Shown here piece after piece: positions 27,435-39,641 of a stretch of 64,000 nucleotides of DNA (position 1 is its first letter; each line of letters begins with the position of its first letter). Under the pieces are notes generated by a model that was not told the origin of the DNA, did not search any database, and saw only the letters and a list, made by a program, of their open reading frames with translations. A program made the position numbers and the translations under genes. The stretch is from Pantoea sp. AS-PWVM4 (GTDB lineage: Bacteria; Pseudomonadota; Gammaproteobacteria; Enterobacterales; Enterobacteriaceae): positions 186,001-250,000 of the forward strand of contig NZ_ASZC01000003.1 of NCBI RefSeq assembly GCF_000468095.1, in the 5' to 3' direction.

Positions 27435-28604
27435 CTACACCAGCGTAGCCTGATTCAACGGCTGTAACTGTGTCAGATATTGTTCAGTACGGTTACGGCC
27501 GCTGGCTTTTGCGCGATACAACGCCTCATCAGCCAATGCCAGTAATGTCGGGAAGTGAAGCTCTTCCTTGCTGGCTGTTGCATAGCCGATACTGACGGTG
27601 TAGCTGATATTATCCGGCAGCGATAACTGCGTTGCGACGCGAATACGTTCACATACCAATTGTGCCTGCTCACTGTCGCCGGGCAATATGGCGGCAAACT
27701 CTTCACCTCCCAACCGGGCAAACTGCCCCTCGTCAGGCAATAACGCCTGGGCAATCTGGCAAAAATCAATTAATACCCGATCACCTTGTTGGTGGCCGTA
27801 GCGATCGTTAATGCTTTTGAAATGGTCGAGATCGAATAATATCGCCGTGAAGGGTTGTTGTTGCCGTAAGCGTCGGGCGATGATTTTTTCCGCCTGCTCG
27901 AATAATGCGCGGCGGTTCCACACACTGGTTAAGGGATCGTGCAGTGATGCCAGTTTATGGGCGATCTGGGTACGTTCATTGACCATCGCCAGAATCGTAA
28001 ACGTCAGGCCAATAACGAACAAAATCGATTCAAGCATGACGTACACGGAAAAACTGGAACCACCAATTGCACCATGCACCGGGGTGGCAACGGCGTCATC
28101 AAAGAAAATTCGTGCGACGTGAAACAGCAAATGTATCCACAACAACATCTGCGCGGGCCAGAAGGTGACGGTGAGCGCGGCGCGTGCCCGCCACAGCAGC
28201 TGAATCAATGCGCCGGTGTAGATGATGCACAGCAGACAAACGACCAGAACGCGTTTTGGCAGACTGAAGTAAAACGCCGGGAAAATACACAGAATCGCCC
28301 ATAGCAATGCCCCCGCCAGCCAGCTCATGCCAAGTGGTTTTTTACAAAACACCCGGAAAGCATTTAACAGGTTGCCATAAGCCAGCATCATCACCACATT
28401 ACCCACCGCAATGGGCAGGAACTGTAATCCTGCGGCACGCAGGCTGCTCAGAAACACGGCTGTAAGGGTTAACACCAGCGTCAGAGTGGTGAAACCCAGT
28501 ACCCGATCATACTGTGAGCCAATCCAGGCAAATACCATAATGATGCTTAAAAACCCCAGGACATAGAGCTCGCAAACAAAAAGTGTGTAGATGTCGAGAG
28601 CCAT
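27435..28604 (-). CDS. Membrane-anchored diguanylate cyclase (GGDEF)
   Basis: A 389-residue protein with about seven membrane helices in the first 210 residues and a C-terminal GGDEF domain. The active site reads RLGGEEFAAIL, a functional GGEEF variant, and the substrate-binding FDLDHFKSINDRYGHQ is intact. It should make cyclic di-GMP, promoting attachment over motility. I see no RxxD inhibitory site immediately before the GGEEF. I start it at ATG 28604 (MALDIYTLFVCELYVLGF); a GTG at 28646 would add 14 residues. It faces ychH tail to tail (two bases apart) and occupies the position of dauA in E. coli. Confidence 0.88.
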   Translation of the reverse strand: MALDIYTLFVCELYVLGFLSIIMVFAWIGSQYDRVLGFTTLTLVLTLTAVFLSSLRAAGLQFLPIAVGNVVMMLAYGNLLNAFRVFCKKPLGMSWLAGALLWAILCIFPAFYFSLPKRVLVVCLLCIIYTGALIQLLWRARAALTVTFWPAQMLLWIHLLFHVARIFFDDAVATPVHGAIGGSSFSVYVMLESILFVIGLTFTILAMVNERTQIAHKLASLHDPLTSVWNRRALFEQAEKIIARRLRQQQPFTAILFDLDHFKSINDRYGHQQGDRVLIDFCQIAQALLPDEGQFARLGGEEFAAILPGDSEQAQLVCERIRVATQLSLPDNISYTVSIGYATASKEELHFPTLLALADEALYRAKASGRNRTEQYLTQLQPLNQATLV

Positions 28605-28796
28605 AGTGGTCGGAGTTCTCAAAAAAAGTGTGGTGAAAAATACCACTAAACCCAGGACGGCTAAAGTCCGGATAGTAGTGTTAGTTGAAAACAGTGAATG
28701 GCAACGCGAATAGCGAATTTTAACGAAAATTATCGCGAAAATATCTGCGCCCGAAGCGGCTTAATCGGTAACTGAACTTAAACGTGTGGCAGGGAA

Positions 28797-28824
28797 ATAA
28801 AACCGGGCCAGAGGTGGCCCGGTT
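28797..28824 (-). terminator. Terminator after prs
   Basis: A nine-base-pair stem (AACCGGGCC / GGCCCGGTT) preceded on the plus strand by an A-rich run, which reads as TTTTATTT on the minus strand after prs. Confidence 0.85.
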
Positions 28825-28832
28825 TCGTTCGA

Positions 28833-29852
<1,020 letters not shown>

Positions 29853-29918
29853 TCAGACAGGTGTGTTGATGCGTCGCGTGCTGTGCCTGGAACAGGGGTG
29901 ACACAGTCACGCATACGC

Positions 29919-30776
29919 TTAAATCCCGGAAAGAGTACGCTGTAACGGCGAGACATTCAGCCCGCGCGCCACAAATCCTCGTATCCATTCCGGGGCAAGC
30001 TCCAGCACCTGACGAGCTTCGGATTCGGTGTTAAATTCAGCAAACACACAGGCCCCGGTCCCAGTCAGGCGCGACGGCGCGTATTCTAGCAGCCAGGAAA
30101 CCAGCTCATCAACCTCGCGAAAACGTTTTCTTGCCACAGACTCACAATCATTGTGGAAAGGGCGCTGCAAAAGTTCATCAAGTGAGCGTATCGGTGAATC
30201 GCGCGTCAGTTCAGGATCGCCAAAAATGACCGGGGTGGCGATACTTACGCCAGGATGCGCAACCAGATACCATTTTTCATCTGGCTCTGCGGGTTGCAAT
30301 TGTTCACCTACGCCTTCCGCAAAGGCGGCATGACCGCGAACAAACACCGGAACGTCGGCACCGAGTCGTACGCCAAGGGTTGCCAGCTCATCTACGCTAA
30401 GTCGCGTTTGCCACAAATGATTCAGCGCCACCAACACTGTCGCCGCATCCGACGAGCCGCCACCCAGGCCTCCTCCCATTGGCAGCCGCTTTTCCAGCGC
30501 AATCGCCGCACCGGCCTGGGGCGGTAACGTACCGCGTGCTTCAGCCGCATGCATCAGGGCACGAGCGGCACGAACGATCAGGTTGTGTTCATCCGGCACA
30601 CCCGCTAACGGTGTCAACAGACGAATGTTGCCACTGTCATCTGGGGTGATGGTCAGCGTATCGCCGTAATCTAAAAACTGAAACAGGGTTTGCAGGTTAT
30701 GATAGCCGTCAGGACGACGGCCGGTGATGTAAAGAAATAAATTCAGCTTTGCCGGGGCAGGCCAGGAGGTAATCAT
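29919..30776 (-). CDS. ispE: 4-diphosphocytidyl-2-C-methyl-D-erythritol kinase
   Basis: GHMP-family kinase of 285 residues in the MEP pathway to isoprenoids, phosphorylating CDP-methylerythritol. [21 protein letters not shown] is the substrate-binding start, with the ATP loop [14 protein letters not shown]. Its ATG overlaps the lolB stop by four bases, so lolB and ispE are translationally coupled. Confidence 0.97.
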   Translation of the reverse strand: MITSWPAPAKLNLFLYITGRRPDGYHNLQTLFQFLDYGDTLTITPDDSGNIRLLTPLAGVPDEHNLIVRAARALMHAAEARGTLPPQAGAAIALEKRLPMGGGLGGGSSDAATVLVALNHLWQTRLSVDELATLGVRLGADVPVFVRGHAAFAEGVGEQLQPAEPDEKWYLVAHPGVSIATPVIFGDPELTRDSPIRSLDELLQRPFHNDCESVARKRFREVDELVSWLLEYAPSRLTGTGACVFAEFNTESEARQVLELAPEWIRGFVARGLNVSPLQRTLSGI

Positions 30777-31396
30777 TGTACGGTCCAGCTATCCATCCGC
30801 AGCTTAATACGCTGTCCACCCTCGGTCAGCTCGAGATTGGCAGGCAGAGGAGGGGTGACTTTGCTGTCATAATCTGAGATGGCAACGTGCCATTGCTGGC
30901 CGTTACGACTGTAATTCAGGCTCTGCAATTGATACTGGTCGTTTAACTGATAGTCGCTGGCATCGCCTGGCAGACCCATCATCCACTGACGCAGGTTGGC
31001 GAGGGGAATATCCATCCCGGTGAGCTGAGAAATCATCTTTTCAGCGTCATTGCTGACATAGCGTTTGCCTTTGTTATCGACCACCTGCACCACGGAACCC
31101 TGGGCATCAAGTTGTAACTCGGTGCTGCCCAGCGGATTGGTCAGCAGCAAACGATAACGGTCAGCGGCAGTTTGCTGCCAGTTAAAGCGGGCATACACCT
31201 TCTGGCGATCAGAAATATAGGCGAAGGCACCGCGTGTCTCATAATGGCTGACTTTAGCCACCGCCTGTTGATGTTGCTGCCACTGGGGTGCGGTGGTGCT
31301 TGGGCCTGGTCCCTGCGGTTTGTTGACGCTACAGGCAGCCAGCAATACGCTGGCAAGGGGTAAAAGGCGCAACAGCTTGCGCGAAGGCATAGGCAT
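30773..31396 (-). CDS. lolB: Outer-membrane lipoprotein receptor LolB
   Basis: A 207-residue lipoprotein that accepts lipoproteins from LolA and inserts them into the outer membrane. The signal peptide ends in the lipobox LAAC (Cys at about 21), followed by Ser, an outer-membrane sorting residue. ATG 31396 ([15 protein letters not shown]) is favoured over the one a codon earlier by comparison with E. coli. Divergent from hemA, the conserved arrangement. Confidence 0.96.
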   Translation of the reverse strand: MPMPSRKLLRLLPLASVLLAACSVNKPQGPGPSTTAPQWQQHQQAVAKVSHYETRGAFAYISDRQKVYARFNWQQTAADRYRLLLTNPLGSTELQLDAQGSVVQVVDNKGKRYVSNDAEKMISQLTGMDIPLANLRQWMMGLPGDASDYQLNDQYQLQSLNYSRNGQQWHVAISDYDSKVTPPLPANLELTEGGQRIKLRMDSWTVQ

Positions 31397-31613
31397 CACC
31401 TGGTCATCTCCTCGGACAGGTTTTTACTTCGTAACCGGTAACGCTAACCATCCGCATCTAAGCCGTCAATGCTGTTGTACCGATTATTGCGCACGATCAG
31501 TTTAATCTTATTACAGTCATAGGCTTTGTATGGCTTTTCTTGATCTGTGGCATCTTGTAGAATGCGCTTCACAAAACCCTGACAATAATTGGGATATCCC
31601 AACCAGAACCACC

Positions 31614-32870
31614 ATGACGCTGCTCGCTCTCGGAATCAACCATAAAACCGCACCCGTTGCACTGCGCGAACGTGTTTCGTTCACGCCGGACACGCTGGAT
31701 CAGGCGCTTAGCAGCCTGCTGTCCCAGCCGATGGTGCAAAGCGGAGTGGTGCTTTCCACCTGTAATCGCACTGAACTCTACCTCAGCGTAGAGCAGCAGG
31801 CCGATTTGCAGGAGAAGCTGGTGCGCTGGTTGTGTGACTATCACCAACTGCGTGAAGAAGATGTGCGCAAGAGCCTGTACTGGCATCAGGACAACGCGGC
31901 AGTCAGCCATCTGATGCGTGTTGCCAGCGGTCTGGATTCTTTAGTGCTGGGTGAGCCGCAGATTCTCGGCCAGGTAAAAAAAGCTTTTGCCGATTCACAA
32001 CGTGGTCAGGCGTTGTCCAGTGAACTGGAACGGATGTTCCAGAAAACCTTCTCCGTCGCCAAACGGGTGCGCACAGAAACTGAAATTGGTGCCAGTGCGG
32101 TATCTGTGGCGTTTGCCGCCTGTTCTCTGGCACGTCAAATCTTCGAATCTCTCAGCTCGGTTAACGTGTTGCTGGTGGGCGCGGGCGAAACGATTGAATT
32201 GGTCGCGCGTCATTTGCGTGAGCATCATGTGCAAAAGCTGATGATTGCCAACCGTACGCGTGAACGCGCGCAGTTGCTGGCTGATGAGGTCGGGGCAGAG
32301 GTCATCGGGCTGGCGGATATCGATTCGCGACTGGCTGATGCCGATATTATTATTTCTTCCACCGCCAGCCCGTTGCCGATTATTGGTAAAGGCATGGTCG
32401 AGCGTGCATTGAAAGCCCGCCGTAACCAGCCGATGCTGCTGGTGGATATCGCAGTACCGCGCGATGTGGAGCCGGAAGTCGGCAAGCTCGCCAATGCTTA
32501 CCTGTACAGCGTGGATGACCTTCAGGCGATCATTGAGCAGAACATGGCCCAGCGTAAAGCTGCGGCGGTGCAGGCTGAAAGCATCGTGGTGCAGGAAAGC
32601 GGCGAATTTATGGCCTGGCTGCGTGCGCAAAGCGCGGTCGACACCATTCGTGAATATCGCTCGCAGGCTGATGATGTACGCCTTGAATTGCAGGAGCGCG
32701 CGCTGGCCGCACTGCGTCAGGGAGCGGATGCCGAAAAAGTGTTGCAGGAACTGGCGCACAAACTTACCAATCGTTTAATTCACGCTCCAACCAAATCACT
32801 ACAGCAGGCCGCGCGCGATGGCGACAGCGAACGCCTGCAAATCTTACGTGACAGCCTCGGTCTCGATTAG
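31614..32870 (+). CDS. hemA: Glutamyl-tRNA reductase
   Basis: First committed enzyme of C5 tetrapyrrole synthesis, reducing Glu-tRNA to glutamate-1-semialdehyde with NADPH. The 418 residues equal E. coli HemA. The nucleophile is Cys50 in [14 protein letters not shown]; the NADPH Rossmann motif is [11 protein letters not shown]; a helical dimerisation domain ends the chain. The ATG at 31614 ([15 protein letters not shown]) is chosen over longer in-frame starts by alignment. prfA follows after 35 bases, in the hemA-prfA-prmC operon. It also supplies precursor for the siroheme needed by the nitrite reductase in this window. Confidence 0.98.
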   Translation: MTLLALGINHKTAPVALRERVSFTPDTLDQALSSLLSQPMVQSGVVLSTCNRTELYLSVEQQADLQEKLVRWLCDYHQLREEDVRKSLYWHQDNAAVSHLMRVASGLDSLVLGEPQILGQVKKAFADSQRGQALSSELERMFQKTFSVAKRVRTETEIGASAVSVAFAACSLARQIFESLSSVNVLLVGAGETIELVARHLREHHVQKLMIANRTRERAQLLADEVGAEVIGLADIDSRLADADIIISSTASPLPIIGKGMVERALKARRNQPMLLVDIAVPRDVEPEVGKLANAYLYSVDDLQAIIEQNMAQRKAAAVQAESIVVQESGEFMAWLRAQSAVDTIREYRSQADDVRLELQERALAALRQGADAEKVLQELAHKLTNRLIHAPTKSLQQAARDGDSERLQILRDSLGLD

Positions 32871-32905
32871 GCTGTCACGACCTTTTACGGGATACCCTCA
32901 ATTAC

Positions 32906-33988
32906 ATGAAGACCTCTATTGTTGCCAAGCTGGAAGCTCTCCAGGAACGCCACGAAGAAGTGGAAGCCCTGCTGGGCGATGCTGGCGTGATCGCCGATCA
33001 GGATCGTTTCCGTGCCCTCTCGCGCGAATATGCGCAACTGTCTGATGTGACCCGCTGTTTCCGTGAATGGCAGCAGGTGCAGGAAGATGTTGAGACAGCG
33101 GAGATGTTGCTCGACGATCCTGAAATGCGCGAGATGGCGCAGGATGAACTGAAAACCGCACGCGAAAAGCGTGAAGTGCTGGAGCAGCAGCTACAGGTAT
33201 TGTTGCTGCCGAAAGATCCTGATGATGAGCGTCCGTGCTTTGTCGAAGTGCGTGCTGGTACCGGTGGCGATGAAGCGGCAATTTTTGCCGGCGACCTGTT
33301 CCGCATGTACAGCCGTTATGCCGAGTCTCGCCGCTGGCAGGTGGATATTATCAGCAGCAATGACGGTGAGCATGGCGGGTATAAAGAAGTCATCGCCCGT
33401 GTGACGGGTGATGGTGCCTATGGTCGTTTCAAGTTCGAATCGGGCGGTCATCGCGTACAGCGTGTGCCGGAAACCGAATCACAGGGGCGTATTCACACCT
33501 CGGCCTGTACAGTGGCGGTAATGCCGGAACTGCCGGAAGCCGAGCTGCCGGATATCAACCCCAGCGACCTGAAAATTGATACCTTCCGCTCCTCCGGTGC
33601 GGGTGGTCAGCACGTTAACACCACCGATTCTGCCATCCGTATTACCCACCTGCCGACCGGCATTGTGGTGGAGTGTCAGGATGAGCGTTCGCAGCATAAA
33701 AACAAAGCTAAAGCGTTGGCAGTGCTGGGCGCGCGTATTCACGCGGCGGAGATGGCAAAACGCCATGAAGCGGAAGCGTCCACCCGTCGTAACCTGCTGG
33801 GCAGCGGCGACCGTTCGGACCGTATCCGTACTTACAACTTCCCGCAGGGGCGCGTTACCGATCACCGCATTAACCTGACCATCTATCGTCTGGATGAGAC
33901 GATGGAAGGCAAGCTGGATAGCCTGATTGAGCCTATCGTGCAGGAATACCAGGCCGACCAGTTGGCCGCGCTGGCTGGACAGGATTAA
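32906..33988 (+). CDS. prfA: Peptide chain release factor 1
   Basis: Terminates translation at UAA and UAG. The 360 residues include the codon-recognising PET-type tripeptide in the central domain ([11 protein letters not shown]) and the GGQ loop ([16 protein letters not shown]) that enters the peptidyl transferase centre and is methylated by PrmC. The stop overlaps the prmC start by one base. Confidence 0.98.
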   Translation: MKTSIVAKLEALQERHEEVEALLGDAGVIADQDRFRALSREYAQLSDVTRCFREWQQVQEDVETAEMLLDDPEMREMAQDELKTAREKREVLEQQLQVLLLPKDPDDERPCFVEVRAGTGGDEAAIFAGDLFRMYSRYAESRRWQVDIISSNDGEHGGYKEVIARVTGDGAYGRFKFESGGHRVQRVPETESQGRIHTSACTVAVMPELPEAELPDINPSDLKIDTFRSSGAGGQHVNTTDSAIRITHLPTGIVVECQDERSQHKNKAKALAVLGARIHAAEMAKRHEAEASTRRNLLGSGDRSDRIRTYNFPQGRVTDHRINLTIYRLDETMEGKLDSLIEPIVQEYQADQLAALAGQD

Positions 33989-34821
33989 TGGATATTCGCC
34001 ACTGGCTGAAGCATGCCGTTGCTACCCTGAGCGGCGGCGACAGCCCCAAGCGCGATGCCGAAATTTTGCTGGCGTTTGTTACCGGCAAATCCCGTACCTG
34101 GCTGGTGGCGTTTGACGATACAGCGCTGGATGAGAACCAGTTACAACAACTGAATGCGCTCCTGGCTCGACGTGCGCAGGGTGAGCCGGTGGCGCATCTG
34201 GTGGGTGAACGTGAATTCTGGTCGTTACCTCTGCGCGTCAGCGATGCGACTTTGATCCCGCGTCCTGACACCGAGGTGTTGGTCGAGCAGGCGCTGGCTC
34301 ATCTGCCGACCCGTGCCGCCACTCTCCTTGACTTAGGTACTGGCACCGGAGCCATCGCGCTGGCGCTCGCCAGCGAACGGCCTGATTGTCAGGTCATCGG
34401 CTGTGATCGCATCGCAGCTGCCGTGGCGCTGGCGCAGGAAAACGCGCAGCGTTTGCACATCAGCAATGCACAATTTCTCCTCAGCGATTGGTTCGACAAT
34501 CTCACCCCGCAACGTTTTGATCTGATTGCCAGTAATCCCCCCTATATAGACGCTACCGACCATCATTTGCAGCAGGGTGATGTGCGGTTTGAACCGCTCA
34601 GTGCGCTGGTGGCCGATGAGGCGGGATTAGCCGATCTGCGGGTGATTATTGCAACGGCACCACACTGGCTGCACGCTGGCGGTTGGTTGTTGCTGGAACA
34701 TGGCTGGCAGCAGGGCGAGGCGGTGCGAGAATTGATGGTTCAACATGGCTATCAACAGGTCAACACAGTGGACGACTACGGCGGCAACCCGCGCGTTACA
34801 CTTGGGCAATTTTTCTTATAA
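33988..34821 (+). CDS. prmC: Release factor glutamine methyltransferase PrmC
   Basis: Methylates the glutamine of the GGQ motif in RF1 and RF2. The 277 residues have an N-terminal helical bundle, a SAM-binding LLDLGTGTGAIALALA (113-128) and the catalytic NPPY (183-186). Translationally coupled to prfA, its substrate gene. Confidence 0.97.
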   Translation: MDIRHWLKHAVATLSGGDSPKRDAEILLAFVTGKSRTWLVAFDDTALDENQLQQLNALLARRAQGEPVAHLVGEREFWSLPLRVSDATLIPRPDTEVLVEQALAHLPTRAATLLDLGTGTGAIALALASERPDCQVIGCDRIAAAVALAQENAQRLHISNAQFLLSDWFDNLTPQRFDLIASNPPYIDATDHHLQQGDVRFEPLSALVADEAGLADLRVIIATAPHWLHAGGWLLLEHGWQQGEAVRELMVQHGYQQVNTVDDYGGNPRVTLGQFFL

Positions 34822-34831
34822 AGGAAGCAAG

Positions 34832-35226
34832 ATGGCTAGCTGGTATCCGCTGATTAAACATTTTCATCTGCTTACAGTGCTGATTACTGTCAGCCTGTTT
34901 CTGGTGCGTTTTTACTGGAAATGCACCGGTTCAGCACAGCTCGATCGCCGCTGGGTGCGCATTGCTCCGCACATCAACGACACGTTTTTGTTGCTGAGTG
35001 GTGTGCTGCTGGTCGTAATTACGCACTTTTACCCGTTCACACCACAAGGAAGCTGGCTGACTGAGAAGCTGTTAGGGGTTATTATCTACATCGCCTTAGG
35101 TTCCGTGGCCTTGAGTCGTCGCCCGCGAAAGATGAGCACCCGCTGGATTGCCTGCCTGGTCGCGATCGTTGCGTTACTGGTAGTGATTAAGCTGGCGATG
35201 ACCAAAATGCCGTTATTGGGGATAGT

Positions 35227-35230
<4 letters not shown>
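34832..35230 (+). CDS. sirB2: SirB2 family membrane protein (YchQ)
   Basis: A 132-residue inner-membrane protein with four helices, matching E. coli YchQ and Salmonella SirB2. The ATG follows AAGGAAGCAAG. Its function is not established; the sirB locus was linked to invasion gene expression in Salmonella. The stop overlaps the sirB1 start by four bases. Confidence 0.9.
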
Positions 35231-36916
<1,686 letters not shown>

Positions 36917-36932
36917 ATCGTTGGTTGGTAAA

Positions 36933-36957
36933 AAGGCGTCGAAAGACGCCTTTTTTA
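36933..36957 (+). terminator. Rho-independent terminator after kdsA
   Basis: An eight-base-pair stem (AAGGCGTC / GACGCCTT) with a GAAA tetraloop, followed by TTTT and a further T-rich tail. Confidence 0.95.
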
Positions 36958-36970
36958 TTGGCTTGCTATC

Positions 36971-37040
36971 CGTAGCGGCGGGATTTATCGCGCAGGTATT
37001 ACCGATAGCGTTAAAGGCGTGCGATGAATCGCACCGCTAC
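36971..37040. repeat. REP palindrome pair, copy 2, overlapping the chaA stop
   Basis: CGTAGCGGCGGGATTTATCG... and the inverted ...GATGAATCGCACCGCTAC. The terminal CTA at 37037-37039 is the complement of the chaA stop codon TAG, so the repeat extends into the coding end of chaA. Confidence 0.85.
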
Positions 37041-38128
37041 AGCATAATCGTCATCAAATAGCCGACAAACAACGCCAGGTGTGCCGCGCCATTCAACACA
37101 TTGGTTCGTCCGGTGGAAAATGAAATGTGGCACAGGATCAGTACCGCACTCATCACCACCATATGCGGTGGTTCCAGACCGAACACCAGTTGCTGCCCGG
37201 TCAGCGTGGCTATAATGGTCACCGCCGGTACGGTCAGTGAAATGGTGGCCAGTACTGAACCGAAAAACAGGTTCATCGCACGCTGCACCTGGTTCATCAG
37301 CACCGCTTTAATCGCCCCCAATCCTTCCGGTGACAGGATCAGCAACGCCACAAGAAAGCCAGTAAACTGCTGCGGTGCGTTTAATTCGGTTAACAGATGC
37401 TCCAGCGTGTTGGCATTCATCTTGGTTACGCTGATAACCGCAATCAGATGCACAATCAGCCAGGCGGTATGCCATAACGAGCTGTGCGCTGAAGGTTTTC
37501 CGTGGTGCGGGTCGCCATCATCGCTCTCATCCTCGTGTTCGTAGACAAACAGGTTTTGATGCGTTTTGGTCTGAATCAACAGAAACACGCCGTACATTGC
37601 GGCAGAAATCGCCGCAATCAGCAAAGCCTGTGCGGTTGAAAAATTACCGCCGGGCAACGCATTCGGGAATACCAGTACCAGGATGGCGAGTGGGAAAATG
37701 GCGATCAGATATTGCTTCACCCCCACCAGATTGACGTATTGCGTTGCGAATTTGCGTCCACCCAGCAGCAGGGCAAATCCCACCAGCCCGGCGGTAACAA
37801 TCATAATGATCGAATACAGGGTATCGCGCATCAATGCGGGAGCAGCGTCGCCGGTTGCCATCAGCGCCGATATCAGGCTGACCTCAAGGATCACCACGGA
37901 AAGGCTGAGTATCAGCGAACCATAAGGCTCACCCAGTCGGTGCGCCAGCACATCGGCATGGCGTACCACGCTGAACGCACTACTCAGAATGGCCACCAGG
38001 GCCAGTAAATTAATGCCAATCACCACTGGCAGGCTGGTTTGTGCACCAAAAAAACTCAGTACGCCCAGTGCGACGATGGGGAAAATCAGGGAATATTCAG
38101 TGTGACGGGTTTTCTCATGTACAGCCAT
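37037..38128 (-). CDS. chaA: Calcium/sodium:proton antiporter ChaA
   Basis: An inner-membrane antiporter of 363 residues with about eleven helices, exporting Ca2+ and, at alkaline pH, Na+ or K+. It has the two inverted alpha repeats of the CaCA family with acidic glutamates (SLSVVILEVSLISALM and LILSPEGLGAIKAVLMNQ). A cytoplasmic acidic loop (EHEDESDDGD) lies between the halves. Start MAVHEKTRHTEYSL. The stop TAG lies inside a REP element. Divergent from chaB. Confidence 0.96.
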   Translation of the reverse strand: MAVHEKTRHTEYSLIFPIVALGVLSFFGAQTSLPVVIGINLLALVAILSSAFSVVRHADVLAHRLGEPYGSLILSLSVVILEVSLISALMATGDAAPALMRDTLYSIIMIVTAGLVGFALLLGGRKFATQYVNLVGVKQYLIAIFPLAILVLVFPNALPGGNFSTAQALLIAAISAAMYGVFLLIQTKTHQNLFVYEHEDESDDGDPHHGKPSAHSSLWHTAWLIVHLIAVISVTKMNANTLEHLLTELNAPQQFTGFLVALLILSPEGLGAIKAVLMNQVQRAMNLFFGSVLATISLTVPAVTIIATLTGQQLVFGLEPPHMVVMSAVLILCHISFSTGRTNVLNGAAHLALFVGYLMTIML

Positions 38129-38495
38129 TCGCCATCCTCTCCGAAAAAAAGAATAAAATCAGGCAGTCAGTGCCTGATAAATATACTTACTTTTACAGCG
38201 TTGCGCAGTGTAACTTTTCATCACGCTTGGTGCCGGGTTTTTACGATTATTTACTTTAGAAGAAAAAATAAATCTCATCACTAAAAAACCTGGTTATTTC
38301 TCTTCATATCATTATTTTCATCACGTTAATCATTGCTGATTCTCATCTTATTCTGGAGAAATGGCGTTTTTTTCACGTTTTTGTTTGAGTAAATGCTGGT
38401 TCTGAACTTTTAACTCACTTAACACGATAAAAGTGATGATTTGCGTTTTTTACTATCTGTTCCAGACTTACCCTGTGGTTAGAAAAGGAGGATTT
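38129..38495. other. AT-rich divergent region between chaA and chaB
   Basis: 367 bases, AT-rich, with no supported gene. It contains the promoters of both divergent genes, not precisely located. The AGAAAAGGAGGATTT ribosome site of chaB ends it. Confidence 0.55.
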
Positions 38496-38726
38496 ATGCC
38501 TTACTCATCAACACATGAACTACCTGACAGTGTACGCCACGTACTACCGGCGCATGCGCAAAAAATCTACCAGAAAGCATTTAACAGCGCCTGGGATGAA
38601 TACCGCGATGAGGATGATCGCTTCGGTAACGACTCGCGCGAAAAAGTGGCCCACAAAGTTGCCTGGGCTGCGGTCAAAAAAGATTATCAAAAAGGCGACG
38701 ATAACAAGTGGCACCCTAAACACTGA
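38496..38726 (+). CDS. chaB: ChaB, cation transport regulator
   Basis: A small soluble protein of 76 residues, the same length as in E. coli. The conserved lines are DSVRHVLPAHAQKIYQKAFNSAWDEY and KVAHKVAWAAVKKDYQKGDD. The family is thought to modulate ChaA, though direct evidence is thin. The start at 38496 (MPYSSTHELPDSV) has GGAGG seven bases upstream; a longer open frame is rejected. Confidence 0.94.
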   Translation: MPYSSTHELPDSVRHVLPAHAQKIYQKAFNSAWDEYRDEDDRFGNDSREKVAHKVAWAAVKKDYQKGDDNKWHPKH

Positions 38727-38963
38727 TCCCTGCGGGCCATTGCGGCCCGCTTCACACTTCCTGTCTCCCCCGGTCAAGTTTCATGCCAGGCAGCCGATGC
38801 TATTTACGGGCAATTTACCCTTTGTGATCGGCATCAACCTTGAAAAAATTGTGACAAATGCATTAATGTCTTCTGATAAGGCGGTGCATCAGCATCCGCT
38901 GTGACGAAATCAGTATCTCAGGAGCTAAACCGACAGGATGTCAGGGCAGTTGAGGAGGTCGCA

Positions 38964-39641
38964 TTGCTAACCCGGGAATTCTTATTAAAAGCAGATTGTA
39001 AAACCTCATTCGGTGATATCGAAGAGACGTTGCTGTGGAGTTGCGAACAGCGAGCTGCTTCGCTTGCCGCTACGCTTGCCTGCCGTCCTGACCACAGTCC
39101 GGTATGGATTTTTGGTTATGGCTCGCTGATGTGGAACCCGGTGTTTGAGGCGGAAGAAGTCGCTTCTGGTCAACTTGATGGCTGGCACCGGGCATTCTGC
39201 CTGCGGTTAATTGCCGGGCGTGGCACGGCAACGCATCCCGGACGTATGCTCGCGTTGAAAGAGGGTGGCAGCACCAGCGGCCTGGCGTTTCGTCTGCCCG
39301 AAGCGCGTCTGCATGACGAGCTGGAATTGCTGTGGAAGCGGGAAATGATCACCGGTTGCTATCTCCCTACCTGGTGCGAACTGAAGCTGGATGATGATCG
39401 CAGGGTATCGGCGCTGGTATTTATCATGGACCCGCGTCATCCGCTGTTTGAAGCAGACTCCTGTCCGGGCACCATTGCGCCATTAATTGCCCAGGCCAGC
39501 GGTCCGCTGGGCACCAATGCGCAATATCTGTTCTCGCTGGAGCAGGAGCTGGCAAAACGCGGCATGCAGGAAGAGGGCCTGACGGTTCTGGCTACCCAGG
39601 TCAGAGCGCTGCAACAGTGCACAGCGCGGGTATCCTCTTAA
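38964..39641 (+). CDS. chaC: Glutathione-specific gamma-glutamylcyclotransferase ChaC
   Basis: Cleaves glutathione to 5-oxoproline and Cys-Gly in the cytoplasm. The substrate loop is WIFGYGSLMWNPVF, and the catalytic Glu lies in LLWKREMITGCYLP. I start it at TTG 38964 because GGAGG lies five bases before and the product then begins MLTREFLLKADCKTSFGDIEE, in register with E. coli; a GTG at 38901 would add 21 unmatched residues. Length 225. Its stop overlaps the ppkA stop by four bases on the opposite strand. Weak hairpin GCGGGCC/GGCCCGC separates it from chaB. Confidence 0.93.
   Translation: MLTREFLLKADCKTSFGDIEETLLWSCEQRAASLAATLACRPDHSPVWIFGYGSLMWNPVFEAEEVASGQLDGWHRAFCLRLIAGRGTATHPGRMLALKEGGSTSGLAFRLPEARLHDELELLWKREMITGCYLPTWCELKLDDDRRVSALVFIMDPRHPLFEADSCPGTIAPLIAQASGPLGTNAQYLFSLEQELAKRGMQEEGLTVLATQVRALQQCTARVSS

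Noticed and set aside
31995-32759. Minus-strand open frame opposite hemA
   Set aside because: Shadow of the HemA frame in GC-rich DNA.
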